A stretch of 38,578 bases of DNA from Syntrophomonas sp. (GTDB lineage: Bacteria > Bacillota > Syntrophomonadia > Syntrophomonadales > Syntrophomonadaceae). Under the pieces are notes generated by a model, which worked only from the letters and a program-made list of their open reading frames with translations, was not told where the DNA came from and searched no databases. A program made the position numbers and the translations under genes. The stretch lies in contig NZ_JAQVZX010000011.1 in the NCBI RefSeq assembly GCF_028707975.1, forward strand, positions 1-38,578, written 5' to 3'. Shown in pieces: positions 8,498 to 16,510 of the stretch (position 1 is the stretch's first letter; each line of letters begins with the position of its first letter).

Positions 8498-9486
8498 AAC
8501 GCATTATAACCATAGTTGGAACCTCATTATTTACCAACTATATGCAACCAGAGGTTAGGAGAATACTGGATAAGAAATATAATGATGTCAGTGAGTACTT
8601 GGAACGATATGGCAATTTCCCTACAGATGGTTTAATAGATAAAATGAAAGCACAGGAGATGAATTCGTCCCGCAACAAAATTGAAGAAACAATTAAAAAG
8701 AAGTGGCTGACAGGTATTGAACGAGTTTGCAGAGACGGTCAGTGGGAATGGAAAACAGCAAATAATGGAAGCAGTAATGTCGATGCCTCAGCGGAGATTA
8801 CCAGCATCCGCAAGATTATCGACGACCTTAAGGAAGATATTGAGGTACATTTGATCACTACCGATACTGTAAGTTCGGTTATTGCTGCCGGAATAATTGC
8901 CGGTTTTTTACCGGAGATTATACCCGGAATAAAAGTTTACTACCAACAAGAAATATACGAAGGCGGAGAAAAAGCTGGTTCTGTTATTGCGGATTTACAG
9001 GTTACAGACCGCGATAAGTTTGCTCGTGATGGCTTGCGCCGTCTGGTTGATAAAGTAGACTGGTTGGTAGCAAGCCTGGGTAGAGAAAACCTGGCCATAA
9101 ATATTACCGGGGGTTATAAGGCAGTTATACCTTACCTGACTATTATGGCGCAGATATATAACCTGCCAATTTATTATGTTTTTGAAGATACCGATTTACT
9201 TCTTAAGATACCTCATATACCCGTTGATGTTGATTGGAACATTTTCAATAAGTACACTGATGAATTTAACATTCTTGAAAAAGAAGATATAGTCAATAGC
9301 AAGCAATTCGATTATCAATTTAGAACCGACTGTGCCAGTTGCCTTGATATTGATGGGAATGATATTGCTCTTGGGCCAATGGGGCAAATTCTCTACAAAC
9401 GCCTTCAAAGTCAGCGTTTTGTCTTTTATGCTTCCGATGAGGTCTGGAAGCAGATTGGTGAACAAAAAGATATTTATCGCATTTGA
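8494..9486 (+). CDS. CARF-domain CRISPR effector of the APE2256/Cami1 type, truncated by in-frame UGA
   Basis: The product has 330 residues. The first strand IITIVGTSLFTNYM and the motif NITGGYKAVIPYLT (about 203-216) are the two hallmarks of the APE2256-type CARF fold, which binds cyclic oligoadenylate. Residues about 250-305 look like a winged-helix linker (GPMGQILYKRL). From about 306 (RFVFYASDEVWKQIGEQKDIYRI) a further domain begins but is stopped by TGA at 9484-9486. The same frame stays open for another 79 codons after the TGA (see 9487-9726), so the gene appears to be a CARF-wHTH-RelE-like effector with a nonsense codon. The protein as encoded could still bind the signal, but would lack its toxin module. 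It sits between cmr3 (4-nt overlap) and cmr4. Confidence 0.8.
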   Translation: MKRIITIVGTSLFTNYMQPEVRRILDKKYNDVSEYLERYGNFPTDGLIDKMKAQEMNSSRNKIEETIKKKWLTGIERVCRDGQWEWKTANNGSSNVDASAEITSIRKIIDDLKEDIEVHLITTDTVSSVIAAGIIAGFLPEIIPGIKVYYQQEIYEGGEKAGSVIADLQVTDRDKFARDGLRRLVDKVDWLVASLGRENLAINITGGYKAVIPYLTIMAQIYNLPIYYVFEDTDLLLKIPHIPVDVDWNIFNKYTDEFNILEKEDIVNSKQFDYQFRTDCASCLDIDGNDIALGPMGQILYKRLQSQRFVFYASDEVWKQIGEQKDIYRI

Positions 9487-9726
9487 GAGGATAAATTTCG
9501 TTTCCGTGATACTCGTGAAAAGAAAACCGAAATCAAAGGTGAACATCGAGTTTATGATGACGGGGATAACCCAAACAGGATTTTTTATTTCGAAGAAGAT
9601 GGCAGGATATATATTTATGCCACTTTTCAGGATCATGAGAAGTACGAAGAATTCATTAATACTAAAATAGAGCGCGAGAAAATTAAAGCCAGAGCGCAAA
9701 AAAGAGAAATTAAATTGGAGGTGTAG
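9487..9726 (+). pseudogene. Detached C-terminal RelE-like tail of the CARF effector, in frame after UGA
   Basis: Reading on in the frame of the CARF gene after TGA 9484-9486 gives 79 uninterrupted codons, EDKFRFRDTREKK...RIFYFEEDGRIYIYATF...EIKLEV, ending at TAG 9724-9726. The RIFYFEEDGRIYIYATF core, a pair of strands followed by a charged helix, resembles the second half of RelE-family mRNA interferases, as found at the C-terminus of Cami1-type CARF proteins. There is no ATG, GTG or TTG start codon in this frame with a ribosome site, so independent translation is unlikely. The following cmr4 start lies 3 nt after the TAG, the tight spacing expected if this were the true gene end. Confidence 0.7.
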
Positions 9727-9729
9727 GCA

Positions 9730-10761
9730 GTGTTTCAAAAGGCGAATGTGTTTTTTCTGATTTGTGAAACATCATTGCATGCCGGAAGCGGAGCGGATCT
9801 AGGTATTGTTGATTTACCTATTCAGAGGGAACGCCATACTGGCTATCCTAAAATCGAAGGTTCCGGATTAAAGGGCAGCATCAGGGAGGCTTTCGAGTCG
9901 GCTCTAATAAAGGACAAAAGTGCTACAGGCGATGAGAAAAATATTTACCGACCGCCTGAGTGTTTAATTAAAAGATACGGAAAAGAGTGGGAGAATCTTT
10001 GGGGTGAATGGAAAGGAAACCTGCTTAAATATCACCAGGCCATAAATCTAAGTTTTGGCCCTGAAGATGGAAAACTTCATGCCGGGGCGCTGGGCTTTAC
10101 TGATGCTCGCATTCTGCTCTTCCCGGTTAAATCCATGAAGGGGGTCTTTGCCTGGGTTACCTGTCCCAAAGCCCTGGAGCAGTTTCGCCAGGATCTGAGT
10201 TTGGCCGGAATCAGTATTCCGGTATTGCCCGGGGAGAAAACCAGGACATCTGCTTCGAGTCTGGTAATAAGGGACGATAAAATAGTACTGGAGGAATACA
10301 CCATAGAAGCAGAAAAAAGTGACAAGTGTACGAACCTGGCTAAATGGTTAGGAGATAGCTTATTTCCGGTACCGAAAGGAGAAGAGCAGGATACCTTATC
10401 CTACTGGCGGGACAAGATGAAAAAAGATGTTATAGTTCTTTCCGATGATGAATTTCGGGATTTTGTAGAGATGTCCACCGAGGTCATTACCCGCACCAAG
10501 ATTGACAACCAGACCGGTACGGTTCAGGGTGGTGCGCTTTTTTCAGAAGAATATCTACCAACGGAGACGGTATTATATTCATTGGTTTTAACAACCCCGG
10601 TATTTGCTGAAGATAAAGGGGTATTTGCTGCGCAGGGTGAGCAGAAGGAAGAAGACCGGGTGATGGAATTCTTCCGGCTTGGGCTACCAGAGGTGATTCA
10701 GGTTGGAGCCAACGCCACTATCGGCAAAGGCCTGACCCGGACTGTTTTTATGAAGGGGTGA
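9730..10761 (+). CDS. cmr4: Type III-B backbone nuclease Cmr4
   Basis: The protein has 343 residues from GTG 9730, with GGAGGTG at 9717-9723. It begins FFLICETSLHAGSGADLGIVDLPIQRERHTGYP and then shows the RAMP loop IEGSGLKGSIREAF. Asp28 in VDLPIQRE aligns with the catalytic aspartate with which Cmr4 cuts target RNA at 6-nt intervals, so target RNA cleavage should be intact. The C-terminal QVGANATIGKGLTR is the second glycine-rich motif. Several copies of this subunit form the complex backbone. Confidence 0.95.
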   Translation: MFQKANVFFLICETSLHAGSGADLGIVDLPIQRERHTGYPKIEGSGLKGSIREAFESALIKDKSATGDEKNIYRPPECLIKRYGKEWENLWGEWKGNLLKYHQAINLSFGPEDGKLHAGALGFTDARILLFPVKSMKGVFAWVTCPKALEQFRQDLSLAGISIPVLPGEKTRTSASSLVIRDDKIVLEEYTIEAEKSDKCTNLAKWLGDSLFPVPKGEEQDTLSYWRDKMKKDVIVLSDDEFRDFVEMSTEVITRTKIDNQTGTVQGGALFSEEYLPTETVLYSLVLTTPVFAEDKGVFAAQGEQKEEDRVMEFFRLGLPEVIQVGANATIGKGLTRTVFMKG

Positions 10762-10762
10762 T

Positions 10763-11176
10763 ATGATGGCTGTAACGGATAAACTGGAACAGGGTAGAGC
10801 GGAATTTGCTTATCAGTGTGCGGCAAAAGGCAGTGCTCTTGATAAAAAGAAAGAGTATAAGCAATATGTCAAAAAGCTCCCGATGCTAATAAAAACCAAT
10901 GGTTTGGGAGCAGCCGTAGCCTTTTTCTTTTCTAAGAAAAATGATGACCAGAGCAAAGCGGGATATGCATATAAAGAAATTTATGAACAACTAAATGAAT
11001 GGTTGAAAAACGCAGAATCGGTAAACTGGATGCTGAATTCAGATAAGCCGTTAGTTCAGTCCATTACCGAATTGCCATCTGAGCAATACAGAGCTTTAAC
11101 CATTGAGACCCTGGCTTTCTTAAACTGGCTGCGCCGTTTTGCGGAGGGGATGATTGAAGGCGAGGCGGAAGAATAA
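10763..11176 (+). CDS. cmr5: Type III-B small subunit Cmr5
   Basis: The protein has 137 residues and is all-helical. It opens with DKLEQGRAEFAYQCA and carries YKQYVKKLPMLIKTNGLGAAVAFFFSK, the conserved Cmr5 core. The C-terminal helix ETLAFLNWLRRFAEGMIEGE is also family-typical. Cmr5 lines the inner side of the backbone. The start at ATG 10763 is directly after the cmr4 stop, and its TAA overlaps the cmr6 ATG by one base. Confidence 0.93.
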   Translation: MMAVTDKLEQGRAEFAYQCAAKGSALDKKKEYKQYVKKLPMLIKTNGLGAAVAFFFSKKNDDQSKAGYAYKEIYEQLNEWLKNAESVNWMLNSDKPLVQSITELPSEQYRALTIETLAFLNWLRRFAEGMIEGEAEE

Positions 11177-12312
11177 TGGAACATGGTAAATTGGAGATTA
11201 AAAAGACCAAAAAGGGCTATGGCGGTACAATAGTCTTTAATAATAAGCGGATGCCAGTTCCCAGTAAATACGCTTTTCAAGATGATTCGCTAAATTGTCA
11301 CGAATGTACTTTTGAAAGAGATATTAAGGGTCAAGTTGTTCGCATATTTGTTGATGAACAAGAATTGCCCACAAGAGATCCTAATACCAGCCACCAGGTC
11401 AAATCATCAACTAATATGCACCAGGCTGAACCCCCAGGTTTGAAAAGAGATAGTAAAATGCCGGACTTTTTTGATATTAGAAAAACCCATTTACCTCAGG
11501 ATACCCGGGAGATTGGTTTAAGGGATATAGATAATATTTCATTAAAATTGCATAAGGGTTCCCGTTTTGAGCCAGCAGAAAAGAAATTTGTCTTTTTTAA
11601 AACTGGCAGGGAGTCAGGGTACAAGCCATATTTAACTGCTAAGAATATTGATTTAAATAGTATTTGTTGTCGGCATTCATCTTCCGTTCAAGCCTTGTTA
11701 GGTATTAGCAGTGGGGTAATTGGAGATAGATTACTAACAATTAATTTTTATCCCGACTGGCGCTTAATAGTGGGCCTGGGAAATGAATCGGTTTATGAAA
11801 CTTCCATAACCCTGCACCATATTTACGGCATTCCTTATATCCCTGGACAAGCCATCAAAGGAGTAGTACGAAGTTGGGTAATATCCGAGTATTTTGACAG
11901 CGACGAAGAAGCACTTAAAGACCCTGCGTTTCGTTTCGTATTTGGAGGTCAAGCTGTTGATAAGTATCCAGCCCAGGCCGGCAAGGTAATGTTTTTTGAT
12001 GCTTTGCCATCAAAGGAACCACGTATTGAGGTTGATATCATGAACCCCCATTACCAACCTTATTATTCTCAGGGGCAACCGCCTGGCGATTATCATAATC
12101 CCGTACCGATTCCATTCCTTACCGTGGTTGATACTCCTTTTCAATTTCTATTGGGGCTTAAAGAAGGAGATAGTCAAAAGCTAATCCAGTTTAAAAATTT
12201 GGAGTCAGTAAAGCCGCTGGAGTTAGTAGGAAAGTGGTTAAAAGAAGCTTTGGAACTAAACGGAATTGGAGCTAAAACGGCGGTTGGGTATGGATATATG
12301 ACTATAATTTAG
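11176..12312 (+). CDS. cmr6: Type III-B RAMP protein Cmr6
   Basis: The protein has 378 residues. The diagnostic RAMP part is C-terminal: HHIYGIPYIPGQAIKGVVRSW (about 215-235), FVFGGQ, and KTAVGYGYMTII at the end. The first roughly 150 residues are polar and probably partly disordered (for example a stretch rich in Ser, Thr and Pro at about 70-95), making this longer than a minimal Cmr6. Cmr6 caps the 3' side of the Cmr complex next to Cmr1. It overlaps cmr5 by 1 nt. Confidence 0.9.
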   Translation: MEHGKLEIKKTKKGYGGTIVFNNKRMPVPSKYAFQDDSLNCHECTFERDIKGQVVRIFVDEQELPTRDPNTSHQVKSSTNMHQAEPPGLKRDSKMPDFFDIRKTHLPQDTREIGLRDIDNISLKLHKGSRFEPAEKKFVFFKTGRESGYKPYLTAKNIDLNSICCRHSSSVQALLGISSGVIGDRLLTINFYPDWRLIVGLGNESVYETSITLHHIYGIPYIPGQAIKGVVRSWVISEYFDSDEEALKDPAFRFVFGGQAVDKYPAQAGKVMFFDALPSKEPRIEVDIMNPHYQPYYSQGQPPGDYHNPVPIPFLTVVDTPFQFLLGLKEGDSQKLIQFKNLESVKPLELVGKWLKEALELNGIGAKTAVGYGYMTII

Positions 12313-12329
12313 CCATGAGGAGGGTATTT

Positions 12330-13055
12330 ATGAAAAATAAGACCTGGACTTCAATTAGGGATTTTTCTGCCTTACCGATTATTATCTTGTTATATGACCT
12401 GTTAAAAGATGTCTGTAAACGTTATATGTATGATTATTGGGGGATATCTGCCAAACTAATAGGTATAATTTTACTGATAATTATTACAGGTTTTATCGGG
12501 TTTCTGGTTTTACGAAAAACCCGCGAGAAAGCCCGGATAAAATCTATACAACAGGAGGAGGGGCAGGTCAAACCACATAAAGGGTTAATAGCTATAGTTA
12601 GCCCTGTAAAGGAACATAACGTGGCTGAAGTTGCAATAAAACACCATTTGGACGAACTGGAGCATTGCTGGTTATTGGTTACTAAGGATAGCGATGACGT
12701 CTATCAAGGTTTTGTAGAGAGATTTACCAAATACAGGAAGGGCGAGATAATTACCTTTGAAAAGGTATTAATCAATAATCCTGACGATCCGGGGGAAGTT
12801 TTCGATAAAGTTGAAGCCATCTATAACGGTTTAAAAACCAAAGACCTGCGTGAAAGAGATGTTATCGCTGATTATACCGGTGGCAAAAAATCACAGAGTG
12901 CGGGAATGGTACTGGCAGCTGCTCGTTCTCCGGAACGGCAATTGGAATATATCTGGTCTGGAGACAGGAGTAAAGACAAATACGGTAGCTTTGATCGAGG
13001 CAAGGAAGCAGAGAGTTTTCCTATTTTAGTCTCCATTAACTGGCCCGAGAGCTGA
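12330..13055 (+). CDS. Membrane-anchored CARF protein (Cam1-like)
   Basis: The start is set to ATG 12330 because AGGAGGG (12319-12325) lies properly before it; ATG 12315 has no such site. The 241-residue protein has a short hydrophobic stretch at 14-22, a clear transmembrane helix at about 42-62 (AKLIGIILLIIITGFIGFLV), a basic RKTREKARIK follow-up suggesting a cytoplasmic C-terminal part, and then a CARF-type Rossmann domain from about 84. Its motif DYTGGKKSQSAGM (181-193) is the ligand-binding loop of CARF proteins. No nuclease domain follows. The architecture resembles Cam1, a CARF protein reported to depolarise the membrane on cyclic oligoadenylate binding; membrane action here is inference. 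It is the last gene of the tightly packed cmr cluster, 17 nt after cmr6. Confidence 0.75.
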   Translation: MKNKTWTSIRDFSALPIIILLYDLLKDVCKRYMYDYWGISAKLIGIILLIIITGFIGFLVLRKTREKARIKSIQQEEGQVKPHKGLIAIVSPVKEHNVAEVAIKHHLDELEHCWLLVTKDSDDVYQGFVERFTKYRKGEIITFEKVLINNPDDPGEVFDKVEAIYNGLKTKDLRERDVIADYTGGKKSQSAGMVLAAARSPERQLEYIWSGDRSKDKYGSFDRGKEAESFPILVSINWPES

Positions 13056-13120
13056 GTATACATTAAAAGATTATTAGCATTCTGGCAACATTAATACTTT
13101 CGAAATAAAGGATGCCTTTC

Positions 13121-14089
13121 ATGGAGAATTTTCGCCTAGCCAGATATCGATTCCATATCCGGGCGGGGGAGCGTGGATTGGATCTACCCCCTTTTAAAGG
13201 TTCGGCTCTACGGGGAGTGATGGGGCGGGTTATGCAGCAGATGTCCTGTGCCGATTCGGATTTGCAATGTTCGGATTGCCATCTGCGTCCGCAGTGTCCC
13301 TATGCTTATGTTTTCGAAACTGCTCCTTCGCCGGTAGCTGCTATGATGAGCGGTTATGACCAGGTACCACGACCCTATGTAATTGAACCGCCACCAGGGG
13401 GACAGGAATTCCTGCCTCCAGGAGGGGAGATGGCTTTTGACCTGCTTTTATTTGGACGGGCTATCCCTTTGTTCCCCTACTTTTTGGTTGCATTCCGGGA
13501 AGGGGGGCGCATCGGACTGGGAAGTGGCAAGAAGAAGTATAAACTGGTAAGGGTAGAAGCGGTAAATGATTTTACCAGTAGCAGAGAAGACGTTTTTTTA
13601 AGCGGAGGTAACCTGCGCTCGGGTTATGAGGTGGAATGGAGTGGCCAGGAGGTTCTTCTTGCCAGCGCTGCTATGCAACCAGTCCGGGAGGTGACAATTG
13701 ATTTCATCACCCCTACCCAGTTGATGGCTGATGGGAATAAGCTATCCCAATTGCAAGAATTAGATTTTGTTGTACTGCTGCGTAACATATTGCGCCGCTA
13801 TTCCAGTCTCTATGTTCACCATCATGATATACTGCCGGAAGAGAGTTTTGCAGCTTTACTGGAGAAGGCTGGGGAAGTCAGTTATGGCAGGGGTGAAGGA
13901 CAGGTTGAGAGATGGGAACGTTATTCTATGCGCCGGGAACAACGCAATCCTATGGAAGGATTTACTGGTTGGTTGAAATATACCGGAGACCTATCACCGT
14001 TTGCGCCTTATCTAATGCTGGGGCAGTGGTTGCATATAGGTAAATGGTCGGTATTTGGGATGGGTAAATACAGCTGCGAATTTAGTTAG
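13121..14089 (+). CDS. cas6: CRISPR pre-crRNA processing endoribonuclease Cas6
   Basis: The protein has 322 residues from ATG 13121 (AAAGGA lies about 8 nt upstream; ATG 13112 is the less likely alternative). The N-terminal PPFKGSALRGVMGRVM and the four cysteines in CADSDLQCSDCHLRPQC identify the Cas6 family that has an N-terminal Cys cluster. The C-terminus GFTGWLKYTGDLSPF...GKWSVFGMGKYS is the family's glycine-rich loop. It should cut the hairpin repeats of this island, leaving the ATTGAGAC handle. A 65-nt gap separates it from the membrane CARF gene, so it may be read from the same transcript or a separate one. Confidence 0.9.
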   Translation: MENFRLARYRFHIRAGERGLDLPPFKGSALRGVMGRVMQQMSCADSDLQCSDCHLRPQCPYAYVFETAPSPVAAMMSGYDQVPRPYVIEPPPGGQEFLPPGGEMAFDLLLFGRAIPLFPYFLVAFREGGRIGLGSGKKKYKLVRVEAVNDFTSSREDVFLSGGNLRSGYEVEWSGQEVLLASAAMQPVREVTIDFITPTQLMADGNKLSQLQELDFVVLLRNILRRYSSLYVHHHDILPEESFAALLEKAGEVSYGRGEGQVERWERYSMRREQRNPMEGFTGWLKYTGDLSPFAPYLMLGQWLHIGKWSVFGMGKYSCEFS

Positions 14090-14204
14090 ATGATGAAAAG
14101 CCACAATATTGAGGAATGATAAATGGCCACAGGTAGGAATAGAAGGTATAATGTGGAAAAAGTATATATAAAAACATATTAGGTATACTCCCAACAATAG
14201 CCCG

Positions 14205-14317
14205 CAAACGCCGAAAGTCCATGGGAGGTTAGCGATTTTAAAGAGTGAGGGAGATTGAGTGAGATTAATGAAGCATGAAGTATATAAAACACTTCGGAAA
14301 ATGGGGTGGCAAACTCC
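14205..14317 (+). other. CRISPR leader-like block, copy 2
   Basis: Positions 14205-14237 repeat the 33-nt block of 1032-1064 with one mismatch, and the similarity runs on through GAGTGAG, ATTAATGAAG and CACTTCGG to CAAACTCCTTA (about 14309-14320), directly joining the lone CRISPR repeat. The stretch 14090-14538 has no gene. Same orientation as copy 1. Confidence 0.6.
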
Positions 14318-14354
14318 TTAACAATGACCAGCCCGCTTTCCAGGGCATTGAGAC
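14318..14354 (+). CRISPR. Solitary CRISPR repeat
   Basis: 37 nt, identical to the 1222-1258 repeat except at two positions (first base T for G, and CC for CT in the AATGACC part). It ends GGGCATTGAGAC and keeps the GCCC/GGGC stem. No second repeat follows, so there is no demonstrable spacer. It is an array reduced to one unit, or one never extended. Confidence 0.8.
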
Positions 14355-14461
14355 AGAGTGATAGTCTGACGGCATGCCGTAACAGCTATACCCCGGAGTA
14401 ATGCTGATTTTTTTTATGCCCATTCTTCCTGAGTTTGACAGTTAAGGTAAAAGGTCAGCTT

Positions 14462-14494
14462 CTGGACATTTAACACCGTCTATTGCTGGACATT
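14462..14494 (+). repeat. Tandem CTGGACATT repeats, possible insertion-sequence end remnant
   Basis: CTGGACATT occurs at 14462-14470 and 14486-14494, and again inside the neighbouring HTH gene at 14873-14881. Repeated 9-mers beside a small HTH gene could be the multiple terminal repeats of a decayed insertion sequence or protein binding sites. No transposase is visible. Confidence 0.3.
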
Positions 14495-14518
14495 ATGGGG
14501 TGGCAGTAATTATAAAGC

Positions 14519-14546
14519 AAATAAGGGGCTTACGCCCCTTATTTTT
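14519..14546. terminator. Bidirectional intrinsic terminator
   Basis: A perfect 11-bp stem, AAATAAGGGGC at 14519-14529 with GCCCCTTATTT at 14534-14544, has a TTAC loop and is followed on the plus strand by TTTTT (14542-14546). It overlaps the stop codon of the minus-strand HTH gene and ends the CRISPR island on the plus strand. Confidence 0.8.
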
Positions 14547-14991
14547 GTTCAATGCTTATATTTAAACGAAGTTCCGAGTTAGACAGCTTCTCAGATGCAA
14601 GCAATAGTTGAAGTGTTTCATTAATGAATCGGCCGTTTCCCTGGGTGTCCAGATAGAAAGAAAACTTTGTTTCTTCTTTTTCCTCCTCCAGCTCGAGTGA
14701 AGACTTAAACCTGTCTGCGTCTTCTATTTGAACGATATTGCTGCTGCTCGAACGCATTGTCTGAACAGCTTCGTTTAATGCTTTTTCTGGTGATGCGTTT
14801 TCTTTTCGCTGCCTTCCTCTTTTAGAATCTACCGGGATATTAAAATCATGGAGCATACTGTATACTTTTGTTCTGGACATTTCCCATGCCTTGGCTATGC
14901 CGCTTACTCCTATTTCATTCTTGAGTTCCTGAAGAATCTTTTGTTTATCTTTTTCGGACATACTTTCAAAATCAGATAAAGAAACAGCCAT
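14539..14991 (-). CDS. Small helix-turn-helix protein of unknown function
   Basis: The protein has 150 residues with AGGAGG 8 nt before its ATG. Residues about 28-52 (GVSGIAKAWEMSRTKVYSMLHDFNI) look like a helix-turn-helix, followed by a basic KRGRQRK stretch, a Ser-rich linker and a Glu/Lys-rich part. The C-terminal 50 residues (FSFYLDTQGNGRFINETLQLLLA) form a second small domain. I do not recognise the family. It is alone on the minus strand, between the CRISPR island and a plus-strand housekeeping operon, and ends in a strong terminator. Confidence 0.7.
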   Translation of the reverse strand: MAVSLSDFESMSEKDKQKILQELKNEIGVSGIAKAWEMSRTKVYSMLHDFNIPVDSKRGRQRKENASPEKALNEAVQTMRSSSSNIVQIEDADRFKSSLELEEEKEETKFSFYLDTQGNGRFINETLQLLLASEKLSNSELRLNISIEQK

Positions 14992-15103
14992 AATTTAACC
15001 TCCTATGTATTTTCCAATATTATATCCGTAACGATTGAAAAATATTCCATTTGCCATCATTCGAATTCAAAATAAATCACCCATTAAAGTACAGAACAAA
15101 ATG

Positions 15104-15132
15104 TTGCGACATATCTTGAATGAAGTTATCAT
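15104..15132 (+). promoter_or_regulatory. Sigma-70-type promoter for the ynbB-like gene
   Basis: TTGCGA at 15104-15109 and TATCAT at 15127-15132 are separated by 17 nt and lie about 48 nt upstream of the ATG at 15180. Confidence 0.45.
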
Positions 15133-15179
15133 TTATAGAGATAAGATAGATATAGTTAAAGACTGGCGAAAGTGGTGAA

Positions 15180-16418
15180 ATGGTGACAGCCTTATCAATA
15201 ATAAAGGAGGCAGAACACTCCCTGCAAATGGTGTTTAACGAACTGGAGGAAATAGCTTATGCCAACCAGGTCAGGGTAATCGAAGCTTTTCACAAACACC
15301 GGGTCCGGGAATATTATTTTTACCCTTCTACCGGCTATGGTTATGGAGACAGCGGCAGGGATGCTCTGGAAGATATATTTGCTGAGATCTTTGGCGTCGA
15401 AGATGCCCTGGTAAGAAGCCAAATCGTGTCTGGGACCCATGCCATATCAGCCTGTCTATTTGCCCTATTAAGACCGGGCGATGAGCTGATATCTCTTACT
15501 GGCAGTCCCTATGATACCCTCTGCCGGATTATCGGCCATGAAGAGAAATCTCTTGGTACCTTGATAGATAAGGGGATAAAATACAGTGAAGTTGATTTGG
15601 ATGAACGGGGCAAACCTGACCTGACAGCTATTGCTGCCGCCATAAAAGATACCACCAGGATGGTTTTAATACAGCGTTCCCGTGGTTATAAAACTCGACC
15701 GCCGGTAGATTTGGAAACTATTGCGGCCATGACTAAACTGGTTAAAGCAAGAAATCCCGCCACTATTGTTATGCTGGATAATTGCTACGGTGAATTCACC
15801 GCGGTGCAAGAACCCGGGCACTATGGAGTAGATATTATAGCGGGTTCATTGATAAAGAACCCGGGGGGCGGCCTTATACCTTCCGGGGGATATATAGCCG
15901 GCAACAAGGATTTGATTGAACTGCTAGCCTTTCATCTTACTGCGCCTGGATTGGGCAAAGAACTGGGTGCCAGCCTGTTGGACAAGCGTATTATGTATCA
16001 GGGTTTATTCCTGGCTCCCCATACGGTTTTGCAGGCTTTAAAGGGTGCGGTTCTTCTAGCTTATGTTTTTGAAGAGCATGGTTATGAGGTCTTTCCTCGT
16101 TGGAACGAAAAACGCTCTGATATTGTACAGGCGGTAAAACTGAGGGATGCAGCTGAGGTTTTGCGCTTCTGCCAGGAGGTACAGAACGCTTCCCCGGTGG
16201 ATAGTGATGTTACTTTGGAGTATGGCGAGCTGCCAGCTTACCGGGATAAGATTGTAATGGCCGCCGGTACCTTTGTGCAAGGTTCTTCGATTGAACTTTC
16301 CTGTGATGCCCCTTTGCGCTCACCCCACTGCGTATTTCTCCAGGGGGGGCTTAGCTATGAACATTGCCGCTTTCTGCTGCAGCGTTTGTTGGATAGCTTT
16401 CTGCTGGGAAATGCCTGA
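15180..16418 (+). CDS. ynbB: PLP-dependent enzyme of the YnbB / methionine gamma-lyase-like (aluminium resistance) family
   Basis: The protein has 412 residues and is homologous along its length to YnbB-type fold-I PLP enzymes. GYGYGDSGRDALE (53-65) and SGTHAIS (84-90, phosphate binding) are present. MLDNCYGEF (198-206) carries the aspartate that pairs with the PLP ring nitrogen, and AGSLIKNPGGG (221-231) provides Lys226 for the Schiff base. The physiological reaction of this family is not settled; the annotation aluminium resistance is historical. In Bacillus ynbB lies near glnR-glnA, and here it also lies upstream of glnA, supporting orthology. Confidence 0.85.
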   Translation: MVTALSIIKEAEHSLQMVFNELEEIAYANQVRVIEAFHKHRVREYYFYPSTGYGYGDSGRDALEDIFAEIFGVEDALVRSQIVSGTHAISACLFALLRPGDELISLTGSPYDTLCRIIGHEEKSLGTLIDKGIKYSEVDLDERGKPDLTAIAAAIKDTTRMVLIQRSRGYKTRPPVDLETIAAMTKLVKARNPATIVMLDNCYGEFTAVQEPGHYGVDIIAGSLIKNPGGGLIPSGGYIAGNKDLIELLAFHLTAPGLGKELGASLLDKRIMYQGLFLAPHTVLQALKGAVLLAYVFEEHGYEVFPRWNEKRSDIVQAVKLRDAAEVLRFCQEVQNASPVDSDVTLEYGELPAYRDKIVMAAGTFVQGSSIELSCDAPLRSPHCVFLQGGLSYEHCRFLLQRLLDSFLLGNA

Positions 16419-16510
16419 AAGAACCAAAAGCTAGTTTGTATCCTCGGGGTATTGGGAGTATTATACTTATAACAGAAGCTGATCAGATATGAGAAGGAGG
16501 CGGTTTAGAA

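Noticed and set aside
9484-9486. UGA read as selenocysteine in the CARF protein
   Set aside because: I see no convincing SECIS-type hairpin right after the codon, and the position (YRI-stop-EDK) is not a redox site in this family. A nonsense mutation is simpler.
9332-9670. 112-codon plus-strand frame across the CARF gene end and its tail
   Set aside because: It is in another frame from the CARF-RelE-like reading, has no ribosome binding site, and its composition is not protein-like. The in-frame continuation explains the stretch better.
9196-9738. 180-codon minus-strand frame opposite the CARF gene
   Set aside because: It is antisense to the convincing CARF and RelE-like reading frame; its hydrophobic look results from the complement of charged codons.
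13767-13976. 69-codon frame inside cas6
   Set aside because: It lies wholly within the well supported cas6 gene in a different frame.
14205-14354. Second CRISPR array at the right end
   Set aside because: Only one repeat was found and no second unit within several hundred bases; listed as a solitary repeat instead.
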